Shown here in pieces: positions 24,894 to 34,770 of a stretch of DNA of 64,000 bases (its first letter is position 1; each line of letters opens with the position of its first letter). The DNA comes from Crocinitomicaceae bacterium (lineage in GTDB: Bacteria > Bacteroidota > Bacteroidia > Flavobacteriales_D > Crocinitomicaceae), in NCBI GenBank assembly GCA_021740745.1, contig JAIOZF010000001.1:1-64000 (forward strand). Direction: 5' to 3'. The position numbers and the translations under genes were made by a program. The notes under the pieces are model-generated. The model made no database searches, was not told the DNA's origin, and worked only from the letters and a program-made list of their open reading frames with translations.

Positions 24894-27800
24894 ATGAGGA
24901 CCACTATTCCCCTTTTAGCTCTGGCAATTCTATTAAATTCATTTTCCATTTTTTCTCAAGTTGTGGGTGGACGCACAAATAGTGAGCAAACTCCAAAAAA
25001 CGCAGAGGCTACAAAATTGTCTGGAGGAGGATTTACAGGAGATGTTAATCACATGACTGGCGAATATAATGGTACTATTCCTTTAGGTACTGTTGGAACA
25101 CCTGCAGGGTTGAGTTTTTCATTGTCACTGAATTATACCAGTTCGTTTAGTTTTAGTACGAATATGCCAATTCTTTCTGGAGTGCCATATGGTGAGGGCT
25201 GGAGTCCAAATATTCCAACAATAAGTATTGAAACAGATGTTTTTCATCGCTTTTCAAAATATGATGAATGTAATGAAGAAAATTTAGTTGGATCAAATTC
25301 CATTAACAATTCATCAACTGACTTTTCACCCAATGATGAAGGAGATTTGTACTGGTTCTCTCCAATTATTAGTATCCCAGGTGTTGGTTCTGGTCGAGCT
25401 GTTTTTAAATACATTGATGTTTCTGATAGTAAATGTGCGGTATTTGTTCTTAATAAATTTGAAAGTCCCGTTGAAATTCGATTTTATGGAAATACCTGGA
25501 CTGTTAAAGTTGCAGACGGAACTGTCTATCAGTTTGGAACTCATTTAGCGAACTACCAATCACCATCCAATGATCGAACAATGTATTATGACCATACAAT
25601 TTCAACTGGTTCTGATCCAAATGAAACAGAGGATGCAATGTTAAGTGGTGTATATACTAATCCTGAAAAAGTAAGAAATGCTATTGAGCCTAAACTGAGT
25701 TTCAGTGTTTGGCATTGTGATTTGATTTATAATCAAAATTTTCCTTTACAAGGAATTAAATTTGAGTATGAGAAGTATGGAGGGTTTAATTACTTCAAAG
25801 AATTTCAACAGTCTCGATATTCAATGGTAAATCCTCAAGTATTTAATACTACAACACTTCCATATAGTCCAGATTATATTGCCTATAATGATGTTTTTTT
25901 AAAGACGCTCAAATCATTTGTAATGGAGTCTTCTTTAGATATTTTGGAACTTGAATATGTCAAACAAAATAATTTAATGGGTGGTGGTGTAATACTTGAC
26001 CCAACAGATGCTTCTGTAGTACCCTATGATGCATTATATAGTTCACAAGTTATTCAATCATTTGGTGTTTCGAATAATTTTACTGGTTGGTCAAGGTATC
26101 CTCATCGTTCAAGTGATTTAAATTATGTACAAAATGATAGTAACCCTTTTACAGATTTAAATGGCAATTATAAACGTGAAACGATTGCTTCCACCAACAT
26201 TGTACCTTTTAACCATAGTTTTTTAGAAAGTGGAAGAATTTCAAATTCTGCTATATATCCCGGCGATATTTATGAATTGCGTTCTAGGATCACACGCCTT
26301 TCCGGAGAAGATTTGCAAAATGGTAACGGAACATTAGACCTTGCTATTGTTACCAATAATGGGCCACATGGAAGTGTAACACTTAGTAATCCTACAATAG
26401 TAACTGCTAGTGAATACTTAAATTCAAGAGGTCTGGAAATTTTTTCAACTTTCAATATGGCAATGAAATGGCAAATGGGTTGGCAACAAAATGAGCTAAG
26501 AACTTCTAATTTTTTCGTAATGCCAAATTTGCCGTCAACATTCGACGGATTTAATATACAGATTGGACCAGGGAATTCAGATATCGACTATAGTTATCAT
26601 GATATCTACCTTAACGATCAAGATGACGATGCAAACGCATTGAATTGCTATCCTCAAACTTTTGGATCACGAATATTAAAATCAGGTGCTACAGTACCAT
26701 CTAATTTTGGAACAGGACATCCTTGGGCCATGATGGTTCCTATTTATGCAAAAATGGCTTTACAAAATGGTGCGATGTCAGGATCTTTAGGGTCAATATT
26801 AGACCTTTTTAAAAATTGGTGGCAAGATCCAAATAATCCTGAAACAGTGAATATTCCAACAAAATTCGACAACCAAGTTAAATTAGAAGAAGTTGAGTTA
26901 GTTCGTTATTCGAAAAATGCGTACATGTTAAAAGGAGTGAAACAATACCGTATTAATGGTGAATATTCATTTTATGTGCCATCAGGTGTTAATCCTCCAG
27001 ATGGCAAAAAATTGGTATCCCAAAAATATCTAGATTATGATTTTAAAGATGAGTATGTGTTAAGAAATTATGACTACAGTAACAATGATATTGTAGAAAT
27101 TGAAGAAAATCGCAGAAGAAGAATTATTTTTTTAAAATCCGTATCCGAGGTTCCTGTAAATGGTGATTTATATGCTGTTAATTTTAATTTACCCAATCCA
27201 AATGTAGTTCTAAAAACTTCGTTAGTTTATTCCAAAGTTATTAATACGGCCGTTTCTGGTGATATGATTTTCACACCAGAAAAACCATTTGCCGGTTTAA
27301 ATAAATATTTACTTACAGAATATATTGACCATCTTGGAGGTATTACAAAACTTGAATATTATTCGGCTGGTTCTGATGAGTCACGAGTGTCGAACAACTA
27401 TGAATCTATTGCCGGATGTAACGGGATGCTTTATAAAAAGCCTTTTGGAACCGATCGTGCATACACAATGCACATGGCCGTTAAGTATTTAATGAAGAAT
27501 GATGAAGATGATCAGTTGAATCCTTTGGTGATTTCAACCCCAAATAGTCAGCAATTAAAACGTTGGGAATATGTGTATGATGTAGCAAGCATCATTAAAA
27601 ATCCAAAAGAAATTGTTTTAAGACCTGCCAATTCTAGTGACACTGCACATTTTAGATCTAGACATCACATGGACGTAGATGTAGCATTTTCCAAGATTAG
27701 GGTGTATGAGCCAGGACTTTTTGATGCTGTGAATAGTGAATATTTAAGAAACTATACAGATTATGAGTATTATGGTGGTCAGACCGACATCTATCTTTCT

Positions 27801-30800
27801 CCTTCCATTTTCCCAACTGAAGATGAATATTTATTTTATGGTAAATTAAAATCTTCGAAAACCTACGATCACTACGGTGTTCTGCATGAAGAAAAATTTA
27901 TTAAATATGGCAAGACATTGGCGTTTCAGAATGGTTTTGAACGACCAAATCCATGGCGAGAACAAATAGGTTATTATGATGATTTATTAGTGCGTTCTTA
28001 TGAATATGAGGACATCTACAAGAACGAAGTTTTGACAATGGATGTTCCAAATGGAACCGGCACAATAACAGTAAGTGGTCCTTCCGCTTATAGTTATTTA
28101 GATATTCCTTCCTTTGATGGCAAATCTGGTGGTATTATGGAAAGTCCAAAGTTTCTGGAGTTTTACTTTTTTGAAATGTTACAACCAAACAATAGACCCT
28201 ATATGTTTGATTCGTACTTTATCAAAAAAACATCAGAAATTGTTAGGACATACGATGCGGGGTTGTCTAAAATGGCAGATGTTGTTTTACCATCAATTCC
28301 TGCAAGTGCAACTAAATCTGCGAATCCATTTGGAATTGGTGTTTTGAATTCAAAGATGAGTGTTCCATCTGAGGATAGCTTGTTGATCTTATCAATACAC
28401 CAAGACCTGAATGCTTCATTGCCTACACTCATTAATCAATCTCCATTGTCCGATATTGTGCTTTTTGAATTACTGACCGAATCTGGAATTAGGTCTGATA
28501 AAAAGGCTGAAATATGTGCGCTTCAAAATGGCTTATCAAACGAAATTTGGATTCGATTGATTAATGATATGAAAGAATACTCTCCACTCAGTATGGATAA
28601 AATAATTGCAACACAACCCTATTTTTCTGATACGATTTTATTTCATCTAATAAACAACTCTAGCTATTTGACAAACGACATTGTTTATCAGAATGCTTTA
28701 TTAAAAAACCCATACCTATCAGATACAGTTGTAAAAGCTCTATTAAATGCCTCTGAAATCCCTGGAGAAAGTTTTAGTGTTGTATTAGAAAAGCAAACCC
28801 AGTTTACAGAACCATTGTTAAAGTCAATAATTTCTTCTCCTAACTTACGTGATGCACATCTTGTAAGTGTTTTGAAAAATCAACTATTGACAAATTCCTT
28901 GTGCTTTCAGATTTTAGATTTAGATAAGTATAGCGAATCCAGTATTGTTTCTTTAATTGAATCGACTATCGCTTATCCAAGTGATAAAGTGTTACAAATT
29001 ATTTTAAGGGAAACTCCTCTTTATCAGGCTGCCTCAATGAGAAGAATTTTAGCCGCTGCCGATAGAGAAATCGGATTAGATGTACTAAATATGATAGATA
29101 CATTGTATTCGAAACGTGATGCTGCTTCGATTAAACCTCCAGCTTTTATTGGTAATCGATTGAATCAATACTGCCAGAATCCAGTTTTGACAAGTCGAAC
29201 TTTTATTGAAAATAAAACAGAATATGAATATTACGAGGCCAACGATAAAGGTGAAGTCATTGGAAAACCTTTTGAACTACTGTTAGGTCATATTTCAAAT
29301 GTTGATCAAGCAAGCTCATTTCCAAAAACAGTAAATTTAAGCACCTACGGATTGGGTTCAGGAACTAGAACTATTGGCGCACTCCGTCTAAAACATGAGC
29401 CGTCATGGCAACTTTTCTCTACCAAACAAAGTTCGCCTCACCTTCCTGGAGTGTATCAGCGTCAAGAGTATTTCTACTGGTATGATCTTCAGAACCGATA
29501 CGATCGTTATTGGTTCAATTTCGATAATCAGAATACGAACCTTGAAGTATTGATTCATAGTTACGGAACAGGTGGTTTTACTGATACATTAGTTACTAAC
29601 TTGAATTGGCATTTAGATTTTCAAAATCAAGGAGGAGTGCCGATATTACCACAAATTGATGGTATGGAAAGGTCAAGAACTTATGGAAACAGAGTTATTG
29701 CTTTTCAAAAAAGTACATTCTCTAAAAATGCAACTGATTTAAAACCATTAATGCAATCGGAATATTATGATTATGACCGCCGATGGGAATTTGACGATTT
29801 ACCAAAATCAGCAACAACTGTATATTATGAAGGACCAGCTTGTTCAAATACACCACCTCAAGAAGGTTGTCTTGATTTAATTGATTGTACTGATTGTTAT
29901 TATTTCAAATATACAACGGAACAAGCGCTTATCGCAAACGTACCGTTAAATCACTGTGCATGGAGTCTCTATGGAAATGTAGTTATCTGTCCTATTGGAC
30001 AATCACCGATTGAATACTACCCAGGTACTGAACAAATTTATTGCAATGTTGGAATTTCAGATGTGCCATATGAAGGCAATAAGGCCATGGATCCTGGAGC
30101 TGTATTAGCAAATACACTACAATTGAGATCTATTATTATTCAATTAGACACAATCCACAATAGTCAAGATGATGATTTTTACATTAAACGTTTAGATCCA
30201 AAGAATAAATACATTGTAGATTTTTATATGGGGGGTAGTGAAGAAGAAGATGTTTATGGCTTCGAAAATCCTATTGAAATGTTAATGCCATTTGATAATT
30301 TGAATGTAAGAACAATACTTGAACGTAATAGGTATCTCCAGCCTGAATTAGAAAAGAATCAGGTCGATTTAAAAACAAGATATTACTACAATCAATCTGA
30401 GAACACTTGGAACGTAAATACAACTTGCCCAAGTGAAGGTGCATATAACACAATTGTTAATACAGATATAGGTTTACCAGTTCGTATAACAGTAGGTTGG
30501 GATCGTATAGAAGGAGATTCGCTTGCAACACAATATGAATATAATGAAATAGGACTCGTGAATAAGGTTATTGAGCCTTCAGGGAAATTTACAGAGTTTA
30601 CTTTTGATGATTATTGGCGTATGACATCGGTTGAAGAAAATAATAATCGACTTCTATTGACAAATGAATATCATACATGGGACAAAAATAATTCATTGAC
30701 CTTTACTGAAAAAACAAATCAAAATTTTGTACTTAATCGCGTTTACAATGGGGCTGATTTGACAAATGAAATCAATACGGAATATATCAAAGGATTTGTT

Positions 30801-33800
30801 GATCCATTAGGTCGAGAACATAGCTCAATTAGGGCATATAAGTTAGGCGATAAATATATGGAAATTCATAGTGGTACGCTAAGTAGAGATAATTGGAGCA
30901 GAACAATAGATGGACATAAAAACCACCTTGAAGTTATTATTCCTTCTTTAGGTGGTGTTCCTCTTGAAATGATTGATAATAACAATTTAGCATACTCTAG
31001 TATCACTTATGAAAACAATCCGAAAAGCAGAGCGAAACGAAATTCAAATTTTGGAGTGGATATAAATGATATTCATGTTGTTAAAAGTAATTATGCGATA
31101 GCTAATAATATATTTACCTCTTGTGAATTAGGGCTAAACGTTAAAGAGCTACAGATGATTATGGGAACAGGCAGTACTAATATGTGTCGTTTTTACCGCA
31201 CTGAAGTATTTGACCAGGATAATAAAGTAAATGTTCAATACATTAATTCAATGGGTCAAAAAGTCGCGACCTTAAGCTATAGTGAAAACAATCTTAAAAT
31301 AGTTACTTTATTTGTTTACGATAGTTATGGAAACCTGACAAGAGTTATTAACCCAGAAAAACAACAGGCTTTCTATTCCTACAATATGATTGGCCAACTA
31401 GTGAAGGAACAAACAGTGGATGCGGGGAAAAAGTCTTATATGTACAACAAACAAGGTTTAGTGTCTGTGATGCAAGATGAGTCAGGAAACAAAAATAGCG
31501 TGAGCGGAGTGTCTCGACCATATTTCCGAGTATTTGTATATGATGACTTTGGTAGACTTCTATCTTCTGGTAGAACAGATCAAGCTGAAACGAATGGAAA
31601 ATATCCATTATATAATTCGCAATACCATCCCTTACTTTATGAAACAAAATTTGTTGGTTTAGGTCCAAATCAGCCAACGAATATAGGAGGACAAGAATTT
31701 TATTTTGATTACGTTTTTACAAACATTTCAACTCAAGATTGGTTAGCAAATTATAAAGGAATGGTTGGTGCAATTGGTGGTGGTGGAATGCTTTATTATA
31801 CCATTTCTACGCTTACTGATTTCAATTCCGTACTTACTTCAATTAATCCAATACTATGGGAGAAAGAGACCTTTTATGGATCAGATGCTCTTGTGAGCTC
31901 AATCGGAAAAGTAATACAAACAAATAGTTTTGATAATGATGGTGAAATCATTCAACGAGTTAAATACTTCTATGATGTGAATGATAATTTAGCTCAAGAA
32001 ATCATTCAATTCCATCCTCTAAATCTTGGAATTAACCCTTTGAGCCCACCATCAGATGCAATCACTTCAGTTATTAGCTATCCAAAGTACAACTACCGCA
32101 ATTCGGTATTGGAACAAAAGGTAGATGTTGATAACAACGGAATTGTAGATATTCATTATTTTAATGAATATGATGCTTTAAACCGACTAAAAACAATTTA
32201 CGCTGCTTCAGAAGAGGTAAATGATATTTCATCCGCAACTAAATTAATGAGTTATGCTTATGATGACGCGAATGGATTGCTTATTCAGAAAATACAACAT
32301 GTAATGAGTGACAATGGATTATTGGATGTTACGAGCATTAATTATACCTTTGATATTCGCGACAGATTAAAAGAAATAAACGGATTACACACGAATGCCG
32401 CGTTTATGGAATATGAGCTGTTTTATGACAATGATAGTCCAATGTATTTCGATGGTATAACTGAAATAGTAGGTCATCATCAAAATTGGAATGGAAATAT
32501 TAATGGTTCCTTGATGCAATATGATTTTTCGTCTGCTTCAAATCCAATCAATAATTTTCAAGAACCAACATTGTATGGATTTAAGTATGATAAAATTAAT
32601 AGGTTAACAATTGCTGATGCAACCGTTGGAGATTTGATCGTTACAGGTACATCAGAGCAAGTGATGAATTCATATCAAATTGGAGATGAGAGTATGACAT
32701 ATGATAAGATTGGAAACATCAAAACAATGTTACGTGTTTTAAAGAACACTAATCCACAGGCTACCAATCCAATTATTGCTTTTGATCATTTTAATTACAA
32801 TTATCAAACTGGAAATAACCGCTTAATGAGTGTAACAGGTTTAAGTGGCTCACAAAATAGATCATATACTTATGATGTGAATGGAAATATGCTGACAGAT
32901 AGTTACAAAGGCATTAGTGCAACAACTGTTGGTCGTGCAGCATACACCTACAACCTAGTAAAGAATAGTGATGCTATTTCCTATTTATATTCCTTAAAAG
33001 ACCAGCGTACATACAAGAAGGTTGTAAGCACAAGTGGTACAACTGAGGAATATTACTTAATGGATGCAATGGGTAGAACGGTGGCGTTAAAAAACATGCA
33101 AGGCAATAATTGGGAGTACTATGTTTCAGCAGGTGAACGAGAAGCCCGTTTGAAGCCAACAGATGGGAATGGCAATTATTCATACGGTGAAGTTCAGTTC
33201 TTTGCATACGATCATTTAGGAAACACGAGAGTTACCTACTCGCTAAATATGAATCCTACGACCCATGAAACTGAATTCAACATTGATTATGTCGCAGATT
33301 ATTACCCTTATGGCAAAATTTTAAGAGAATTTGTGAATGGTCAAAAGGAACGTTTTTTGACCACTCAACATGAAAGAGATGCTGAGACAGGACTTGATTA
33401 TAGAGGAGCTCGTTACTACGATTCCGATGTTGCACGGTTCCTTTCTATTGATCCTTGGCAAGACAAGTACCCAGCTTGGAGTACCTATAATTACGTGATG
33501 GGGAACCCGATTATATTTATAGATCCAACAGGTAAGGGACCAACTGATTGGGTGAAAAACATTAATACTGGAGAATATATTTGGGATAATACCGTTACAA
33601 ACCAACTTCAAGCGCATGAAGGACAAAGATACATTGGTAACGATGATAGTGATATAATTAATGACCTCTTTGGGAAATCGAGATTCACTGCAGAAACTGT
33701 AGATTACGGGATATATAATGTAGAAAATGATTTGGCTTGGGTTGCCTCATTTTCTGCATCAGTTTATACAACTCTCGTCGTTAATATTAAAGCAGATGTT

Positions 33801-34181
33801 ACTGTTGATGGTGACAACAGAACATTTAATGGAATAAATTTTAACGCAAGTACTTGTGGAGTTACTTATGCACCTCTAAAACCAGATCAACAGATGGATT
33901 TTACAACAACTGAAGCCAAATTTCATGGATATGATATGAATCCTCCTAAAAAATATGAAGGGACATTGATGGATGCACAGTCTGGTAGTGGAGCTTATAG
34001 CTATAGTTGGAGTGCAAAAAGAGTTTATAATGATTTCAATAAATCATATCACAGAAAGATTAGTATTGAGGGGTATTATACTTTTGGAGATACCCCATTA
34101 AAACATTTAACTGCTGCAGGGTTAATAATACCAATTAACAAAACAGCTGTTTCGTTAACATTACCATTCAACAATAAATAA
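24894..34181 (+). CDS. Giant secreted Rhs-repeat protein with variable C-terminal tail (Rhs-1)
   Basis: 3095 aa. Signal peptide (ending IFSQ), then a Bacteroidota Rhs N-terminal region (GTPAGLSFSLSLNYTSSFSF, GVPYGEGWSPN). Residues about 1155-1415 form a helical insertion made of diverged repeats of the type P-x-LSD-x-VL-x-x-LL. YD-type Rhs repeats follow from about 1850 (YDSYGNLTRVINPEKQQAFY and similar). The Rhs-associated core ends the shell (AYDHLGNTRVTY, YRGARYYDSDVARFLSIDPW, YNYVMGNPIIFIDPTG, about 2765-2880). Rhs shells enclose a toxic C-terminal tail that is released by cleavage; here the tail of about 210 aa (GPTDWVKNINTGEYIWDN onward) is beta-rich with no motif I recognise. A small lipoprotein gene follows after five bases. 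Confidence 0.9.
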   Translation: MRTTIPLLALAILLNSFSIFSQVVGGRTNSEQTPKNAEATKLSGGGFTGDVNHMTGEYNGTIPLGTVGTPAGLSFSLSLNYTSSFSFSTNMPILSGVPYGEGWSPNIPTISIETDVFHRFSKYDECNEENLVGSNSINNSSTDFSPNDEGDLYWFSPIISIPGVGSGRAVFKYIDVSDSKCAVFVLNKFESPVEIRFYGNTWTVKVADGTVYQFGTHLANYQSPSNDRTMYYDHTISTGSDPNETEDAMLSGVYTNPEKVRNAIEPKLSFSVWHCDLIYNQNFPLQGIKFEYEKYGGFNYFKEFQQSRYSMVNPQVFNTTTLPYSPDYIAYNDVFLKTLKSFVMESSLDILELEYVKQNNLMGGGVILDPTDASVVPYDALYSSQVIQSFGVSNNFTGWSRYPHRSSDLNYVQNDSNPFTDLNGNYKRETIASTNIVPFNHSFLESGRISNSAIYPGDIYELRSRITRLSGEDLQNGNGTLDLAIVTNNGPHGSVTLSNPTIVTASEYLNSRGLEIFSTFNMAMKWQMGWQQNELRTSNFFVMPNLPSTFDGFNIQIGPGNSDIDYSYHDIYLNDQDDDANALNCYPQTFGSRILKSGATVPSNFGTGHPWAMMVPIYAKMALQNGAMSGSLGSILDLFKNWWQDPNNPETVNIPTKFDNQVKLEEVELVRYSKNAYMLKGVKQYRINGEYSFYVPSGVNPPDGKKLVSQKYLDYDFKDEYVLRNYDYSNNDIVEIEENRRRRIIFLKSVSEVPVNGDLYAVNFNLPNPNVVLKTSLVYSKVINTAVSGDMIFTPEKPFAGLNKYLLTEYIDHLGGITKLEYYSAGSDESRVSNNYESIAGCNGMLYKKPFGTDRAYTMHMAVKYLMKNDEDDQLNPLVISTPNSQQLKRWEYVYDVASIIKNPKEIVLRPANSSDTAHFRSRHHMDVDVAFSKIRVYEPGLFDAVNSEYLRNYTDYEYYGGQTDIYLSPSIFPTEDEYLFYGKLKSSKTYDHYGVLHEEKFIKYGKTLAFQNGFERPNPWREQIGYYDDLLVRSYEYEDIYKNEVLTMDVPNGTGTITVSGPSAYSYLDIPSFDGKSGGIMESPKFLEFYFFEMLQPNNRPYMFDSYFIKKTSEIVRTYDAGLSKMADVVLPSIPASATKSANPFGIGVLNSKMSVPSEDSLLILSIHQDLNASLPTLINQSPLSDIVLFELLTESGIRSDKKAEICALQNGLSNEIWIRLINDMKEYSPLSMDKIIATQPYFSDTILFHLINNSSYLTNDIVYQNALLKNPYLSDTVVKALLNASEIPGESFSVVLEKQTQFTEPLLKSIISSPNLRDAHLVSVLKNQLLTNSLCFQILDLDKYSESSIVSLIESTIAYPSDKVLQIILRETPLYQAASMRRILAAADREIGLDVLNMIDTLYSKRDAASIKPPAFIGNRLNQYCQNPVLTSRTFIENKTEYEYYEANDKGEVIGKPFELLLGHISNVDQASSFPKTVNLSTYGLGSGTRTIGALRLKHEPSWQLFSTKQSSPHLPGVYQRQEYFYWYDLQNRYDRYWFNFDNQNTNLEVLIHSYGTGGFTDTLVTNLNWHLDFQNQGGVPILPQIDGMERSRTYGNRVIAFQKSTFSKNATDLKPLMQSEYYDYDRRWEFDDLPKSATTVYYEGPACSNTPPQEGCLDLIDCTDCYYFKYTTEQALIANVPLNHCAWSLYGNVVICPIGQSPIEYYPGTEQIYCNVGISDVPYEGNKAMDPGAVLANTLQLRSIIIQLDTIHNSQDDDFYIKRLDPKNKYIVDFYMGGSEEEDVYGFENPIEMLMPFDNLNVRTILERNRYLQPELEKNQVDLKTRYYYNQSENTWNVNTTCPSEGAYNTIVNTDIGLPVRITVGWDRIEGDSLATQYEYNEIGLVNKVIEPSGKFTEFTFDDYWRMTSVEENNNRLLLTNEYHTWDKNNSLTFTEKTNQNFVLNRVYNGADLTNEINTEYIKGFVDPLGREHSSIRAYKLGDKYMEIHSGTLSRDNWSRTIDGHKNHLEVIIPSLGGVPLEMIDNNNLAYSSITYENNPKSRAKRNSNFGVDINDIHVVKSNYAIANNIFTSCELGLNVKELQMIMGTGSTNMCRFYRTEVFDQDNKVNVQYINSMGQKVATLSYSENNLKIVTLFVYDSYGNLTRVINPEKQQAFYSYNMIGQLVKEQTVDAGKKSYMYNKQGLVSVMQDESGNKNSVSGVSRPYFRVFVYDDFGRLLSSGRTDQAETNGKYPLYNSQYHPLLYETKFVGLGPNQPTNIGGQEFYFDYVFTNISTQDWLANYKGMVGAIGGGGMLYYTISTLTDFNSVLTSINPILWEKETFYGSDALVSSIGKVIQTNSFDNDGEIIQRVKYFYDVNDNLAQEIIQFHPLNLGINPLSPPSDAITSVISYPKYNYRNSVLEQKVDVDNNGIVDIHYFNEYDALNRLKTIYAASEEVNDISSATKLMSYAYDDANGLLIQKIQHVMSDNGLLDVTSINYTFDIRDRLKEINGLHTNAAFMEYELFYDNDSPMYFDGITEIVGHHQNWNGNINGSLMQYDFSSASNPINNFQEPTLYGFKYDKINRLTIADATVGDLIVTGTSEQVMNSYQIGDESMTYDKIGNIKTMLRVLKNTNPQATNPIIAFDHFNYNYQTGNNRLMSVTGLSGSQNRSYTYDVNGNMLTDSYKGISATTVGRAAYTYNLVKNSDAISYLYSLKDQRTYKKVVSTSGTTEEYYLMDAMGRTVALKNMQGNNWEYYVSAGEREARLKPTDGNGNYSYGEVQFFAYDHLGNTRVTYSLNMNPTTHETEFNIDYVADYYPYGKILREFVNGQKERFLTTQHERDAETGLDYRGARYYDSDVARFLSIDPWQDKYPAWSTYNYVMGNPIIFIDPTGKGPTDWVKNINTGEYIWDNTVTNQLQAHEGQRYIGNDDSDIINDLFGKSRFTAETVDYGIYNVENDLAWVASFSASVYTTLVVNIKADVTVDGDNRTFNGINFNASTCGVTYAPLKPDQQMDFTTTEAKFHGYDMNPPKKYEGTLMDAQSGSGAYSYSWSAKRVYNDFNKSYHRKISIEGYYTFGDTPLKHLTAAGLIIPINKTAVSLTLPFNNK

Positions 34182-34186
34182 AAAAT

Positions 34187-34759
34187 ATGAAAGGGAAAAA
34201 ATTTGGATTGATTTGTCTATGCATTGTATTATTTACTTTAAGCTGTTCAAAGAAGTTGAATTTTGATGAACTTACAACAGAGAATCTCACAGGAATTCCT
34301 TTGTGGAATTATCGAAGTTCGCAATTAAATTATTCAATTTCTTTAACTGAAAACTTAAAATTGGTTGAAAATGATTACAGCGATACATCGGGATTTGAAT
34401 TGTTTATTGATACTACACGTGAATTTGAAAAAGGAACGAATATACTGTCGGTTGTGCAATTCTATTCTCAAGAAACAAAACTAGAAGAGACATGGAAATC
34501 TCTTAAATCAAAAAGGTTACCAATTGAAAGTTTTAAGATAATTTCTGAAGGGTTAACAAATTATCTTGGTAAACCAGCATATTATGAGCATTCAACAAGT
34601 TTCCTAAGTAATAATGAAACTGAGTCCATTAGTTTTTTGTTCCACGGCGATTCTTCAAAGTTTTACCTTTTGAGTGTTCAGACAGTTATAGATGAAGGTT
34701 ACCCTGATAATTTGAAAAAATTACTTTACTGCGCAAAATCTATTAAAATGTTGCCCTAA
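34187..34759 (+). CDS. Small lipoprotein, candidate immunity partner of Rhs-1
   Basis: 190 aa lipoprotein: signal ending LFTLSCSKK with the lipobox Cys at about residue 21. The mature part is an alpha/beta domain (IPLWNYRSSQLNYSISLTEN, GKPAYYEHSTSFLSNNETES, CAKSIKMLP) of a kind seen in periplasmic PsbP-like folds, though I cannot assign it. It starts five bases after the Rhs-1 stop, the position where Rhs systems carry the immunity protein that protects against the cognate tail. Lipid anchoring would place it where an exported toxin arrives. Function inferred from position only. Confidence 0.65.
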   Translation: MKGKKFGLICLCIVLFTLSCSKKLNFDELTTENLTGIPLWNYRSSQLNYSISLTENLKLVENDYSDTSGFELFIDTTREFEKGTNILSVVQFYSQETKLEETWKSLKSKRLPIESFKIISEGLTNYLGKPAYYEHSTSFLSNNETESISFLFHGDSSKFYLLSVQTVIDEGYPDNLKKLLYCAKSIKMLP

Positions 34760-34770
34760 TTTTTGTATTT

